Positions 56,205-64,000 of a DNA stretch of 64,000 bases are shown here, piece by piece. Below the pieces are notes generated by a model. It was not told the DNA's origin and did no database searches. It saw only the letters and a list, made by a program, of their open reading frames with translations. This DNA comes from JBEVJC01 sp040510375. Its GTDB lineage: Bacteria > Bacteroidota > Bacteroidia > Chitinophagales > Chitinophagaceae. The stretch covers positions 62,001-126,000 of the forward strand of contig JBEVJC010000022.1 of the NCBI GenBank assembly GCA_040510375.1. Direction: 5' to 3'. Positions within the stretch are counted from its first letter, which is position 1. Every line of letters starts with the position of its first letter. A program made the translations under genes and the position numbers.

Positions 56205-57557
56205 TCAGGCCACCACGCTCAGTGGTTCGGCATAATGGGCCAGACCGTAATTGCGTACTGCCGCTTCCTGCGGGTTGGTTACATGCCATTCGAACTCATC
56301 ACGGAAATGACGGATGGCAGCAGCCACCGGCCATGCAGCAGCATCCCCGAGCGGACAGATGGTATTCCCTTCGATCTTTCTCTGGATATCCCAGAGCAGG
56401 TCGATATCACTCATCTTACCCATGCCCCTGTCGAGACGCAGCAATAATTTTTCCATCCATCCTGTTCCCTCCCGGCAGGGTGAACATTGCCCGCAACTTT
56501 CATGACGGTAAAACCTTGCCAGTGTATAGGTATGTTTCACCACACACTGATCTTCATCCAGCACTACAAAACCTCCCGACCCCATCATAGTTCCAGTCTG
56601 AAACCCGCCATCAGCAAGGCTTTCATAGTTCATCATCCGTTGTTCACCCTTTGCTGTTTTCAGCAGCAGGTTGGCGGGAAGGATGGGAACAGAAGAACCA
56701 CCCGGGATACAGGCCTTCAGTCGTTTATTATTTTTTATACCACCGCAGTATTCATCACTGTAAATGAATTCCTCCACGCTGATCGTCATGTCGATCTCAT
56801 AAATACCAGGCTTGTTGATATTACCACAGGCCGATAATAATTTCGTGCCGGTTGATTTACCCACACCAATCTTCGCATATTCCTCACCACCTTCATTGAT
56901 GATGGGAACCACGGCAGCAATGGTCTCTACATTATTAACCACGGTTGGCCGGTCCCATACACCTTTAATGGCAGGGAACGGTGGTTTGATCCGGGGGTTA
57001 CCGCGTTTGCCTTCCAGCGATTCAATCAGTGCTGTTTCTTCGCCACAGATATAGGCACCAGCACCACGTTGGATATAGATTTCACAATCGAAACCGGTGC
57101 CCAGGATATTCTTTCCAAGGAAGCCGTTGTTCCTTGCTTCCTGGATAGCCTGTTCCAGTATCTCAACGATCCATGCATATTCACCGCGGATATAGATATA
57201 CGATACATTGGAGCCAAGAGCAAACGACGATAGGATCATTCCCTCGATAAGGATATGCGGAATGAACTCCATCAGGTAGCGGTCCTTGAATGTACCCGGT
57301 TCCGATTCATCGGCATTCACCACCAGGTGACGGGGCACGCCTTCCGGTTTGGCAAGGAAACTCCATTTTAAACCTGTTGGGAAACCCGCACCACCACGGC
57401 CGCGCAGGCCGCTTTTCTTCACTTCTTCCGTCACTGCATCCGGCGACATCGTCTTCATCGCTTTCTCCACACTGCGGTATCCGCCTTCCTTACGGTAGGT
57501 GTCAAAGAACCTGATACCAGGAACCTCAATCTTATCCAATAATAATTTTCTTCCCAT
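56205..57557 (-). CDS. nuoF: NADH-quinone oxidoreductase subunit F (NADH/FMN)
   Basis: A 450-residue flavoprotein that oxidises NADH at the tip of complex I. The NADH/FMN-binding segment GRGGAGFPTGLKW (about 53-65), the GAGAYICGEETALIESLEGK stretch and the [4Fe-4S] N3 motif CGQCSPCREG are present. I start at the ATG 57557 (MGRKLLLD), 4 nt after the nuoE stop; eight more codons upstream would overlap nuoE. Confidence 0.97.
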   Translation of the reverse strand: MGRKLLLDKIEVPGIRFFDTYRKEGGYRSVEKAMKTMSPDAVTEEVKKSGLRGRGGAGFPTGLKWSFLAKPEGVPRHLVVNADESEPGTFKDRYLMEFIPHILIEGMILSSFALGSNVSYIYIRGEYAWIVEILEQAIQEARNNGFLGKNILGTGFDCEIYIQRGAGAYICGEETALIESLEGKRGNPRIKPPFPAIKGVWDRPTVVNNVETIAAVVPIINEGGEEYAKIGVGKSTGTKLLSACGNINKPGIYEIDMTISVEEFIYSDEYCGGIKNNKRLKACIPGGSSVPILPANLLLKTAKGEQRMMNYESLADGGFQTGTMMGSGGFVVLDEDQCVVKHTYTLARFYRHESCGQCSPCREGTGWMEKLLLRLDRGMGKMSDIDLLWDIQRKIEGNTICPLGDAAAWPVAAAIRHFRDEFEWHVTNPQEAAVRNYGLAHYAEPLSVVA

Positions 57558-57561
57558 ATAC

Positions 57562-58062
57562 TTAGTTATTAGAAACCGCATTCTTCCTGCACTCGTCTAT
57601 CAGGGCGTCTACTTTTTCTTTTGTCAGGTGTTCCTTATAATATTTCCCCAGCTGCATCATCGGTGCATACCCGCAGGCTCCCAGACATTCCACCGTTTTA
57701 AGTGTAAACAAACCATCGGCAGTTGTTTGTCCGGGTTTGATATTTAATTTCTCACCGATATAATCAATGATTTCATCACAGCCATTGATCATACAGGGAC
57801 CGGTCTGGCAAACCTCAAACATATACTGTCCAACCGGTTTCAGGTTAAACATGCTATAGAATGTGGCCACCTCATAAACCTCAATGGGCGTGATGCTCAG
57901 CAACTCCGCCACATAGTCCATCACCGGCACATCCAGCCAGCCACCAAACTGCTCCTGCGCCATATGAAGCACAGGTATCAACGCACTTTTCTGTCGTCCT
58001 TCCGGATAACGTGCCATGATGGCTTTCACTTCATTTATCTTTTCGTCTGAGAACTGCACCAT
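57562..58062 (-). CDS. nuoE: NADH-quinone oxidoreductase subunit E
   Basis: A 166-residue thioredoxin-like [2Fe-2S] protein of the NADH input module. The cluster ligands are Cys85, Cys90, Cys126 and Cys130 (CQTGPC, CLGAC). It lies 27 nt after nuoD and next to nuoF, its structural partner. Confidence 0.96.
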   Translation of the reverse strand: MVQFSDEKINEVKAIMARYPEGRQKSALIPVLHMAQEQFGGWLDVPVMDYVAELLSITPIEVYEVATFYSMFNLKPVGQYMFEVCQTGPCMINGCDEIIDYIGEKLNIKPGQTTADGLFTLKTVECLGACGYAPMMQLGKYYKEHLTKEKVDALIDECRKNAVSNN

Positions 58063-58089
58063 AAATTATATTCAATTAGTACGATCAGT

Positions 58090-59313
58090 TTAAGCATCCA
58101 TTTCACCGGCAATCAGGTTCAGTGAAGACATCGTAATGATGGCATCACTGAGCATCTGGCCCTTTGTCAGTTCTTCATAAGCCTGGTAATAAATAAAACA
58201 GGGACGGCGGAAATGCAACCTGTACGGGGTGCGGCCACCATCACTGATAAAATAAAACCCGAGTTCACCGTTACCCCCTTCCACTGCACTGTATACTTCC
58301 CCGGCAGGCATTTCCATTTCACCCATAATAATCTTGAAATGGTAAATCAGGGCTTCCATCTTGGTATATACGTCCTGCTTTTTGGGTAAATAGAATTCAG
58401 GAACATCCGCATGATAGATCTCTGCGTCAGCACCCTTGAATTGTTTCACTTTATCAAATGCCTGTCGGATGATTTCCATCGACTGCCACATTTCCTGGAT
58501 CCTAACCATGTACCGGTCGTAACTATCCCCGGTTGTACCAACAGGTATGTCAAACTGAAAATCTTCATAACTGCTGTAAGGTGTATGCACCCGAACGTCG
58601 TAGTCAACGCCAGCTGCACGCAGGTTGGGACCGGTGAACCCATAGTTCATTGCGCGTTCAGCACTGATAGGACCCACACCCTGGGTCCGGTCCATAAAAA
58701 TCCGGTTGCGTGAAAACAACCCTTCCAGTTCTTTTAATGCTTTGGGATATTCGTCGAGGAACTTCTGCAGTTTTGCAAAAGCGATATCATTGAAATTGCG
58801 TTCGAACCCGCCAATGCGGCCGATATTGGTGGTAAGTCTTGATCCGCAAACCTCTTCATAGATTTCATAAATGAGTTCGCGGTAGGTCATCACATACAGG
58901 AATCCGGTTAATCCACCCGCATCCACTCCCATGATGGAAGTACAGATCAGGTGATCGGAAATCCTTGCAAGTTCCATGATAATCACGCGGAGGTAATCAA
59001 CCCGTTTAGGTGTTTGCACACCCAGTAATTTTTCACAGGCGATATGCCAGCCCATATTGTTGATCGGCGATGAACAGTAGTTCAAACGATCGGTTAACGG
59101 AGTGATCTGGTACAGCGGCCTGCGTTCGGCTATTTTTTCAAATGCCCGATGGATATAACCGATGGTTTGTTCCGTGGAAACAATCCTTTCGCCATCCAGT
59201 TCCAGGATGTTCTGCATTACCCCGTGCGTGGCCGGGTGGGTGGGACCCAGGTTCAGCGTGGTGGTCGTCTTTTCAATACTTCCCTCGGGTAATTTTATAT
59301 GCTGATCAGCCAT
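58090..59313 (-). CDS. nuoD: NADH-quinone oxidoreductase subunit D
   Basis: A 407-residue peripheral subunit that forms the quinone site with NuoB; related to the large subunit of NiFe hydrogenases but without its metal ligands. Conserved segments are LGPTHPATHGVM near the N-terminus, GWHIACEKLLG, RISDHLICT and GGNGELGFYFISDGG. NuoC and NuoD are separate here, not fused as in E. coli. It lies 16 nt after nuoC. Confidence 0.97.
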   Translation of the reverse strand: MADQHIKLPEGSIEKTTTTLNLGPTHPATHGVMQNILELDGERIVSTEQTIGYIHRAFEKIAERRPLYQITPLTDRLNYCSSPINNMGWHIACEKLLGVQTPKRVDYLRVIIMELARISDHLICTSIMGVDAGGLTGFLYVMTYRELIYEIYEEVCGSRLTTNIGRIGGFERNFNDIAFAKLQKFLDEYPKALKELEGLFSRNRIFMDRTQGVGPISAERAMNYGFTGPNLRAAGVDYDVRVHTPYSSYEDFQFDIPVGTTGDSYDRYMVRIQEMWQSMEIIRQAFDKVKQFKGADAEIYHADVPEFYLPKKQDVYTKMEALIYHFKIIMGEMEMPAGEVYSAVEGGNGELGFYFISDGGRTPYRLHFRRPCFIYYQAYEELTKGQMLSDAIITMSSLNLIAGEMDA

Positions 59314-59329
59314 AACTTTTCTTGTCTTG

Positions 59330-59920
59330 TTATATTAGTTCGTCACCCACATTATCTTTATCATCTTCTGCAATAGTGCCTGTGGTGGCCTTTTCCGTGC
59401 CATAACCCATTGAACCGCCACGGCCAAACATTTCGTCGTCCTTATCGATACGGCTCTGGTCCTCCAGCGGAAATTCCTTACGCATCGGGAAATAATCCAT
59501 TTCCTCTACGTTCAGTATGCGGATCAGGTTGGGATGGCCCACAAAATTGACTCCATAGAAGTCATAGGTTTCCCGCTCCATCCAGTTGGCCGAAGAGAAC
59601 AGACCGGTTGCCGTGTATACATCCGGTTTGGAAATATTACTGAAGACCTTGAACCGGATCCGGACATTATCTTCAAGATTATGGAGATGGTAAACAACCA
59701 CAAGCTCGCGGCCTTTATTATCGGGATAATGCACACCGCAGAGGTCGGTCAGGAAACGGAACTTCAGTTCTTCATCGTCATACAGGAACGTCATGACCTT
59801 CAGGTTCTGCTCTTTGGGCGCTTCGAAAGTCAGCATCCCGTATGGTTCTTCGAATCCGGTTACCAGTTCACCAAATTTCTCCGTTAGTTTTTGCTTAATC
59901 TTTTCGTTGGTCAGACTCAT
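59330..59920 (-). CDS. nuoC: NADH-quinone oxidoreductase subunit C
   Basis: A 196-residue structural subunit of complex I (30-kDa type). The family signature is in SANWMERETYDFYGVNFVGH and RILNVEEMDYFPMRKEFPLE. The C-terminal ~35 residues form a hydrophilic Gly/Asp/Glu-rich tail (with GRGGSMGYG). I start at the ATG 59920 (MSLTNEK), which leaves 4 nt after the nuoB stop; the longer frame would overlap nuoB. Confidence 0.95.
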   Translation of the reverse strand: MSLTNEKIKQKLTEKFGELVTGFEEPYGMLTFEAPKEQNLKVMTFLYDDEELKFRFLTDLCGVHYPDNKGRELVVVYHLHNLEDNVRIRFKVFSNISKPDVYTATGLFSSANWMERETYDFYGVNFVGHPNLIRILNVEEMDYFPMRKEFPLEDQSRIDKDDEMFGRGGSMGYGTEKATTGTIAEDDKDNVGDELI

Positions 59921-59924
59921 AATG

Positions 59925-60509
59925 CTATTGTATACCGTAACTTTCCAGGAGTGCTTTATATTGTTCACCATTTCTCCGGCGGAGACTTTCCTTACCTACC
60001 AGTTTCTGGATATTCATAACCCCGTCCAGTATTGCTTCGGGGCGTGGAGGGCAACCGGGCACATACACATCAACCGGGATCACCTGGTCGATTCCCTGCA
60101 ACACACTGTAAGTATCAAATACACCACCACTCGATGCACAGGCACCAACGGCAATTACCCAACGGGGCTCGGCCATCTGGAGATAAACCTGTTTGAGAAC
60201 GGGTCCCATTTTTTTTGAAATAGTACCCATCACCATCAGCAGGTCACATTGACGTGGGGAGAATCCAAGACGTTCACTACCGAAACGACCCAGGTCGTAG
60301 GTAGAAGCCATCGTTGCCATGAATTCAATTCCACAGCAGGATGTAGCAAAGGGAAGAGGCCAGATTGAATTCTTTCTGGCAAGCCCGATGACACTATTCA
60401 TCGAAGTGGCAAAGAATCCTTCTCCCTGATGACCATCCGGCATTTCAGCCATGCTGATATCAGCGACCTTTTCTTTTTCTTTTATATTATATGATACGGG
60501 ACGAGACAT
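59925..60509 (-). CDS. nuoB: NADH-quinone oxidoreductase subunit B
   Basis: A 194-residue peripheral subunit holding the terminal [4Fe-4S] cluster N2. The ligands Cys58, Cys59 (ATSCCGIEFM), Cys124 (GACASSGG) and Cys153 (PGCPPRPE) are all present. The first ~35 residues are a hydrophilic extension. It follows nuoA after 102 nt. Confidence 0.97.
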   Translation of the reverse strand: MSRPVSYNIKEKEKVADISMAEMPDGHQGEGFFATSMNSVIGLARKNSIWPLPFATSCCGIEFMATMASTYDLGRFGSERLGFSPRQCDLLMVMGTISKKMGPVLKQVYLQMAEPRWVIAVGACASSGGVFDTYSVLQGIDQVIPVDVYVPGCPPRPEAILDGVMNIQKLVGKESLRRRNGEQYKALLESYGIQ

Positions 60510-60611
60510 ATGTCGGTTATTTAAAATTTAAAGGGAGAAGCACCCGTTATTATAACAACCCGTAGCCCGGGTAGTTGCGGATCTTAATGTATTTCTCCTT
60601 CAAATAAACTA

Positions 60612-61007
60612 TCAGTCCTCCCAGCGAAGCGCACCTTTTTTGATGATATAGGTAAATCCGCAAAGGAAAAAACCTACAAACATCAGTACCGCCCAGAAGC
60701 CGCTCCAGCCAAGACTTTTAAAGTTTACGGCGTAAGGGTAGAAAAAGATCACTTCAACATCAAAAAGAACAAATAATATGGCAGTCAGAAAGTATTTGAT
60801 AGCCATTGGCTGTCTCGCATCACCATGCGATTCAATACCACTGGTAAAAGACTGGAGTTTATCGGAAGTCTTTCGTTTTGGACCCAGCAGATGGGTCAGT
60901 ACCATTAAAAAGACAACAAGTCCTACGGCAAAAATGAGCTGTATTGCAACCGGAAGATAGCTGCCGGCGCCGGAGGAAGATGGATTTAGCTGGAGTATGT
61001 GGATCAT
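60612..61007 (-). CDS. nuoA: NADH-quinone oxidoreductase subunit A
   Basis: A 131-residue, three-helix membrane subunit of complex I. The loop SGIESHGDARQPMAIKYF and helix FVLFDVEVIFFYPYAV are the conserved core. The ATG at 61007 (MIHILQLN) is preferred; a longer frame reaching 61046 would cover the likely promoter. It is the first gene of the nuo locus, which runs A to N in the standard order. Confidence 0.95.
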   Translation of the reverse strand: MIHILQLNPSSSGAGSYLPVAIQLIFAVGLVVFLMVLTHLLGPKRKTSDKLQSFTSGIESHGDARQPMAIKYFLTAILFVLFDVEVIFFYPYAVNFKSLGWSGFWAVLMFVGFFLCGFTYIIKKGALRWED

Positions 61008-61023
61008 AATTTCTACCTGCCCG

Positions 61024-61063
61024 CAAAAATAAGGCAGGAAGGTCAATTATCCTATAATATAGG
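61024..61063 (-). promoter_or_regulatory. Candidate promoter and palindrome upstream of nuoA
   Basis: TATTTTTG (61031-61024, minus strand) fits the TAnnTTTG -7 box, but it lies only 17 nt before the ATG and the nearest TTG is about 15 nt upstream, a short spacing. A perfect 13-nt palindrome CCTATAATATAGG (61051-61063) next to it is a candidate operator. Confidence 0.3.
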
Positions 61064-61147
61064 AATGTATTCGTGACAGATCCATGATAGTTGGTGACCG
61101 ATCAGGGTGTCTGCGTTGGTGGGATTACAATGTCCGGTCATATATAA

Positions 61148-61182
61148 AAAATGCCGTCCTGACAATCATGTCGGGACGGCAT
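61148..61182 (-). terminator. Rho-independent terminator after the TPR gene
   Basis: Arms 61151-61164 and 61169-61182 pair over 14 positions with one mismatch and a 4-nt loop. On the minus strand TTTTTTATATA follows. It lies about 22 nt after the TPR-gene stop codon and separates it from the nuo locus. Confidence 0.93.
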
Positions 61183-61203
61183 TACGATAATTCATTATTT
61201 AAA

Positions 61204-62928
61204 TCAAACCAGTTCCTGCTTTCGGAGTGCATCCTTGTGTTTACCGGATGAACCCGTTTTGGGTTGCTGGTTGGAAGACCTCGGAGCCTGCCCCGCTGAT
61301 TTTTCCAGTTGTTTTTTTACATTCTTGTAACTCTCATTGGTAGGATCCAGTATCAGGGCCTTATCAATGTACTGTGTTGCTTTTGCTCCGTCTTTACCAT
61401 AATTGGCCCAGTAGTCAACCAGGTACAGGGCAGCAGTCAGGTATTGTTTTTTATACTTCGCGGTGTCCTTCTCCGCAAATGCCAGCAGGCTTTCAGCCAT
61501 CGGCACTGCGATACTGTCGCGTTTGGTAGTATCAATTGCTTTTGCATTATTGAACTTCCACTCGTAACCATAGATCTCGTTGGGATACCTTACCTGGAAA
61601 CTGTCAAACGCAGCATATGATTTGGCATAGGCTCCGCCGAAATAATAGGCACGACCCACATCAAACATTTCGTTGATGGTAGGTTTGGGTTTCAACTCAA
61701 CCAGCATCTGCAACAAATCACCTTCACGCTCACGCTGTCCTTTCGACTTGAAAAATTCAGCTCCTTTTTTCAGGAGATCAATCTTGTTGGCCAGCACCGT
61801 ATCAGCTTTCACGCCTTCCTGGTAAATAGCAAACAACGTATCTTCCTGCCCGGGGATAGCCGAATAAATATCCGCTTTCAGTTTATAATCCATTGCAACG
61901 ATCTCGTCGGGTTTTGCTTTGGCAAAATAATCATCAATGTATTGTTTTGCATCGGCTGTATCCTTCTTCTGCACATACGCATCGGCAATCAGTTTATAGG
62001 TACGTGCTTTTGTTGCAGCACCAGCCTGGGCGATAATATTCTTTGCACCTGCAATTGCTTCATCAAACGAACCTTTCTTCCAGAGGGTCTGCACACGCAG
62101 GTAGTCGTTCTGCGGGTCTGCATCCGAACTTTCAATATACTTCTTGGCAAACTGCTCGGCAGTAGCCAGGTCCTTCGCAGTATAATAAAGATCGTAATAG
62201 GCTGGTGCAAAACGTGCATCCTTTGTGATCGCTTCGTTCAGGTATTTGTCAAACATCTCGGTGTTCTTCTGGCTCTCAAAAAGTTTGGCAAGACGGTGAG
62301 ATGCCGCTGCAAAATTTCCGTTGGCCTGAAGCGCTGAGTTGTAGGCCTGGAAGGCCTGACCACCACCTTCACCTGGTTTAGCTTTGCGGTACGCATTACC
62401 AAGATTCAGGTAGATATCTGCCAGTAATGCATTATCCAGTTTTTTCTGCTGGGAAGCGAGTTCAAGTTGCTGAACCGCATAATTAATATCGCCTTTTTTA
62501 GTTTTGTCATCATAGCCAGATACGATCGCACGGCCAACCGCATTCAGGATTACCGGATCATCACCCTTCTTTGTTCTTGTCATGGTAATCGCCGCTTCAA
62601 AACGCTGGCGTGCTTCACTGATTTTGTTCTCCCTCAATTCTACCTGCCCCATACCAACAATTACTAGTGGTGCATTTGCACTGGCAAGTAACGCTTTTTC
62701 ATACACCGACTTGGCAGCTGCTACATCGTCCTTTTCCAGATACGTTTGTCCCAACCAGTAGGTAGCCTCGATATTATTCGGGTTTGAAGCCAACAATTTC
62801 TCAAAGGTTGCCTTCGCGCTTTTGTAACGCTCTGCATACAGATCATTGATCCCTTCCTGTAAAGACTGAGCCTGAACCACGGAAGCAAATAACAACCCTG
62901 TTATTAATGCAATTGAAATTTTCTTCAT
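61204..62928 (-). CDS. Exported tetratricopeptide-repeat protein
   Basis: A 574-residue periplasmic or outer-envelope protein with a signal peptide (cleavage near VVQAQ, about residue 20) and roughly 10 TPR units from residue 22 to 540 (for example NNIEATYWLGQTYLEKDD, ADIYLNLGNAYRKAKPGEGG). The tail (from about 545) is Ser/Gln/Lys-rich and disordered. TPRs bind partner proteins; the partner is unknown. It follows the PstS-like lipoprotein by 41 nt and has its own -7 box, so it can be transcribed separately. It ends in a strong terminator. Confidence 0.88.
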   Translation of the reverse strand: MKKISIALITGLLFASVVQAQSLQEGINDLYAERYKSAKATFEKLLASNPNNIEATYWLGQTYLEKDDVAAAKSVYEKALLASANAPLVIVGMGQVELRENKISEARQRFEAAITMTRTKKGDDPVILNAVGRAIVSGYDDKTKKGDINYAVQQLELASQQKKLDNALLADIYLNLGNAYRKAKPGEGGGQAFQAYNSALQANGNFAAASHRLAKLFESQKNTEMFDKYLNEAITKDARFAPAYYDLYYTAKDLATAEQFAKKYIESSDADPQNDYLRVQTLWKKGSFDEAIAGAKNIIAQAGAATKARTYKLIADAYVQKKDTADAKQYIDDYFAKAKPDEIVAMDYKLKADIYSAIPGQEDTLFAIYQEGVKADTVLANKIDLLKKGAEFFKSKGQREREGDLLQMLVELKPKPTINEMFDVGRAYYFGGAYAKSYAAFDSFQVRYPNEIYGYEWKFNNAKAIDTTKRDSIAVPMAESLLAFAEKDTAKYKKQYLTAALYLVDYWANYGKDGAKATQYIDKALILDPTNESYKNVKKQLEKSAGQAPRSSNQQPKTGSSGKHKDALRKQELV

Positions 62929-62953
62929 TGTTTAATTCACTTTTAGAGGTTCG

Positions 62954-62961
62954 CAAATATA
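62954..62961 (-). promoter_or_regulatory. Bacteroidota -7 box candidate before the TPR gene
   Basis: TATATTTG followed by CG on the minus strand, 25 nt before the ATG at 62928. It matches TAnnTTTG and the box before nuoI. No clear -33 TTTG is visible. Confidence 0.45.
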
Positions 62962-62969
62962 TAAGCACT

Positions 62970-63908
62970 TTAATTATCCTTAACCTGTACTGACCGAAGA
63001 ATGAAATTTTCCTGGGCGGGAGCAAGATAAGCTCTTTTGAAAATCAATTGACCGGTACGGCTTTCTAAAAAATTCGCAAAGCCATAACCGAGACCCAGAT
63101 GCACCTTCTCTTTCAGCACATATACCAAATCACGTACCATAGGGTACCTTTTTTCATAAATATTTACCTGCACCGGTAAAACATACGCCCCGGAATCAAC
63201 CAGGCTCTCCACCCTCGAAACTTTAACTTTTTGCAGGAAACTAACCTGTTCGGGGTCCTCATAATTGCCAATCCAGCTTACTCCTATGAAACCCACTGCC
63301 CGCGGCGTTCTGGACACATAATCGATCACTTCCCTGCTACTTCGTGCCGCCATCGCGTTTTTTCCCAGCGGCTGGTCTTTTAATACTGAATCGACGATAT
63401 AACGTACCGTACTGGTTGCCTGTACTCCGTCAAATACCGGGACCAGGCCGGTTTTTGAGGTTCCTGACAGGATTTCCCTCAGCTCCTTCATCGTAAACAT
63501 GGAATCGGGCGACGCGGGATTTACAATCACGGCAATTGCATCATATGCCACTACATTCCAGCTGGGTGATGCATGCATCGAATCAATGATATACCGTTCT
63601 TCACCCCTTGTATAATGCCTTGTTGTAATTACCATCCGCACACTGTCGTTCGCAAAATCTTTCAGGCACTCTGCTTCCGGTTTATAAGATACGTTCACTT
63701 CCGCAAAACGGTTGTTCGCTTCAAAGACCTTGATCTCCTCATCTATCGCGGGTTTGAACGATTCATCCACGCTGATATTGATCCTTCCCCGTACCGGTGT
63801 TTCCAGTCTTTCTTCATCCTGCTGCCGGTATGTTTTACAGGCACCAAATAACAACAGACAGCTACCGGCTACAACCAGACTTTTCAAAATAAAACTGTTT
63901 AACCACAT
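62970..63908 (-). CDS. PstS-like substrate-binding lipoprotein
   Basis: A 312-residue lipoprotein (lipobox LLLFGAC, Cys24) with the fold of phosphate-type periplasmic binding proteins. Segments such as VRGRINISVDESFKPAIDEE, YDAIAVIVNPASPDSMFTMKEL and GTSKTGLVPVF correspond to the PstS pattern (ligand-loop regions, an IVNP segment and the L-REILSG helix). No pstCAB transporter genes are in the window. It is flanked by a TPR protein and a small membrane-protein gene, so its job may be something other than phosphate import. It starts 6 nt after the stop of the partial upstream gene. Confidence 0.83.
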   Translation of the reverse strand: MWLNSFILKSLVVAGSCLLLFGACKTYRQQDEERLETPVRGRINISVDESFKPAIDEEIKVFEANNRFAEVNVSYKPEAECLKDFANDSVRMVITTRHYTRGEERYIIDSMHASPSWNVVAYDAIAVIVNPASPDSMFTMKELREILSGTSKTGLVPVFDGVQATSTVRYIVDSVLKDQPLGKNAMAARSSREVIDYVSRTPRAVGFIGVSWIGNYEDPEQVSFLQKVKVSRVESLVDSGAYVLPVQVNIYEKRYPMVRDLVYVLKEKVHLGLGYGFANFLESRTGQLIFKRAYLAPAQENFILRSVQVKDN

Positions 63909-63914
63909 AAGTTT

Positions 63915-64000
63915 TTATTTGAAATAATCTTTTTTATAACCACGGTAAACCCTCCAGCAGCCATATAACATACAGATCACGCCAAAGATCTTATCGTATG
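63915..64000 (-). CDS. 3' end of a small membrane protein gene (cut by window edge)
   Basis: The minus-strand frame open at the right edge reads 27 codons (FGVICMLYGCWRVYRGYKKD in the middle) and stops at 63915. It has one hydrophobic helix and a basic, aromatic tail, which looks like the end of a small membrane protein. Its stop lies 6 nt before the lipoprotein ATG, so the two are probably co-transcribed. The rest is outside the window and the function is unknown. Confidence 0.55.
   Translation of the reverse strand, partial: YDKIFGVICMLYGCWRVYRGYKKDYFK

Noticed and set aside
1..64000. Insertion sequences, prophage or integrative-element genes
   Set aside because: No transposase, integrase, recombinase, phage or conjugation gene was found in any frame.

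Overview
This window comes from a member of the Bacteroidota, most likely a Chitinophagaceae-like organism. The evidence is a SusC/SusD pair with its FecR-type anti-sigma and ECF sigma factors, a giant cell-surface protein with a type IX secretion (T9SS) sorting domain, an ExbB-ExbD-ExbD-TonB cluster, a 14-gene nuo locus with the short NuoG usual in this phylum, and several TAnnTTTG-type -7 promoter boxes. No tRNA, rRNA, transposase, integrase or CRISPR array was seen. The family placement is an inference from gene content.

Layout. 1-3.9 kb: the 3' part of a GH78 alpha-L-rhamnosidase, a membrane fatty-acid desaturase and a small unknown protein. 4-7.2 kb: an outer-membrane porin with a small exported partner, then a secreted HSL-type esterase, each unit ending in a hairpin. 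7.5-25.9 kb: one 18.4-kb gene on the minus strand for a 6125-residue secreted repeat protein (beta-helix repeats, adhesin-like repeats, four Ig-like repeats, T9SS tail). 26.5-30.8 kb: a secreted patatin-like lipase, an alpha/beta hydrolase and a sigma54-dependent response regulator. A sigma54-like promoter and inverted repeats placed like enhancer sites lie between the last two.

31.3-40.7 kb is a compact polysaccharide-utilisation locus on the minus strand: ECF sigma factor, FecR anti-sigma factor, SusC with an N-terminal STN signalling domain, SusD lipoprotein and a GH97 glycosidase lipoprotein. The STN domain, FecR and sigma factor form the usual trans-envelope signalling chain that switches on the transporter. 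41.3-46.1 kb: mnmE, then exbB-exbD-exbD-tonB, which would energise transporters such as SusC. A 111-bp structured element with inverted ends lies upstream of mnmE.

46.3-61.0 kb: nuoA to nuoN in order, all on the minus strand, encoding respiratory complex I, followed by a MacB/FtsX-type permease. 61.2-64.0 kb: a TPR-repeat exported protein, a PstS-like lipoprotein and the 3' end of a small membrane-protein gene cut by the window edge.

I found no locus that is clearly a wholly new system. The items most worth following up are the mosaic giant protein, the putative sigma54 circuit at 27.7-30.8 kb, the structured element before mnmE, and the truncated NuoG with two extra CxxC pairs.
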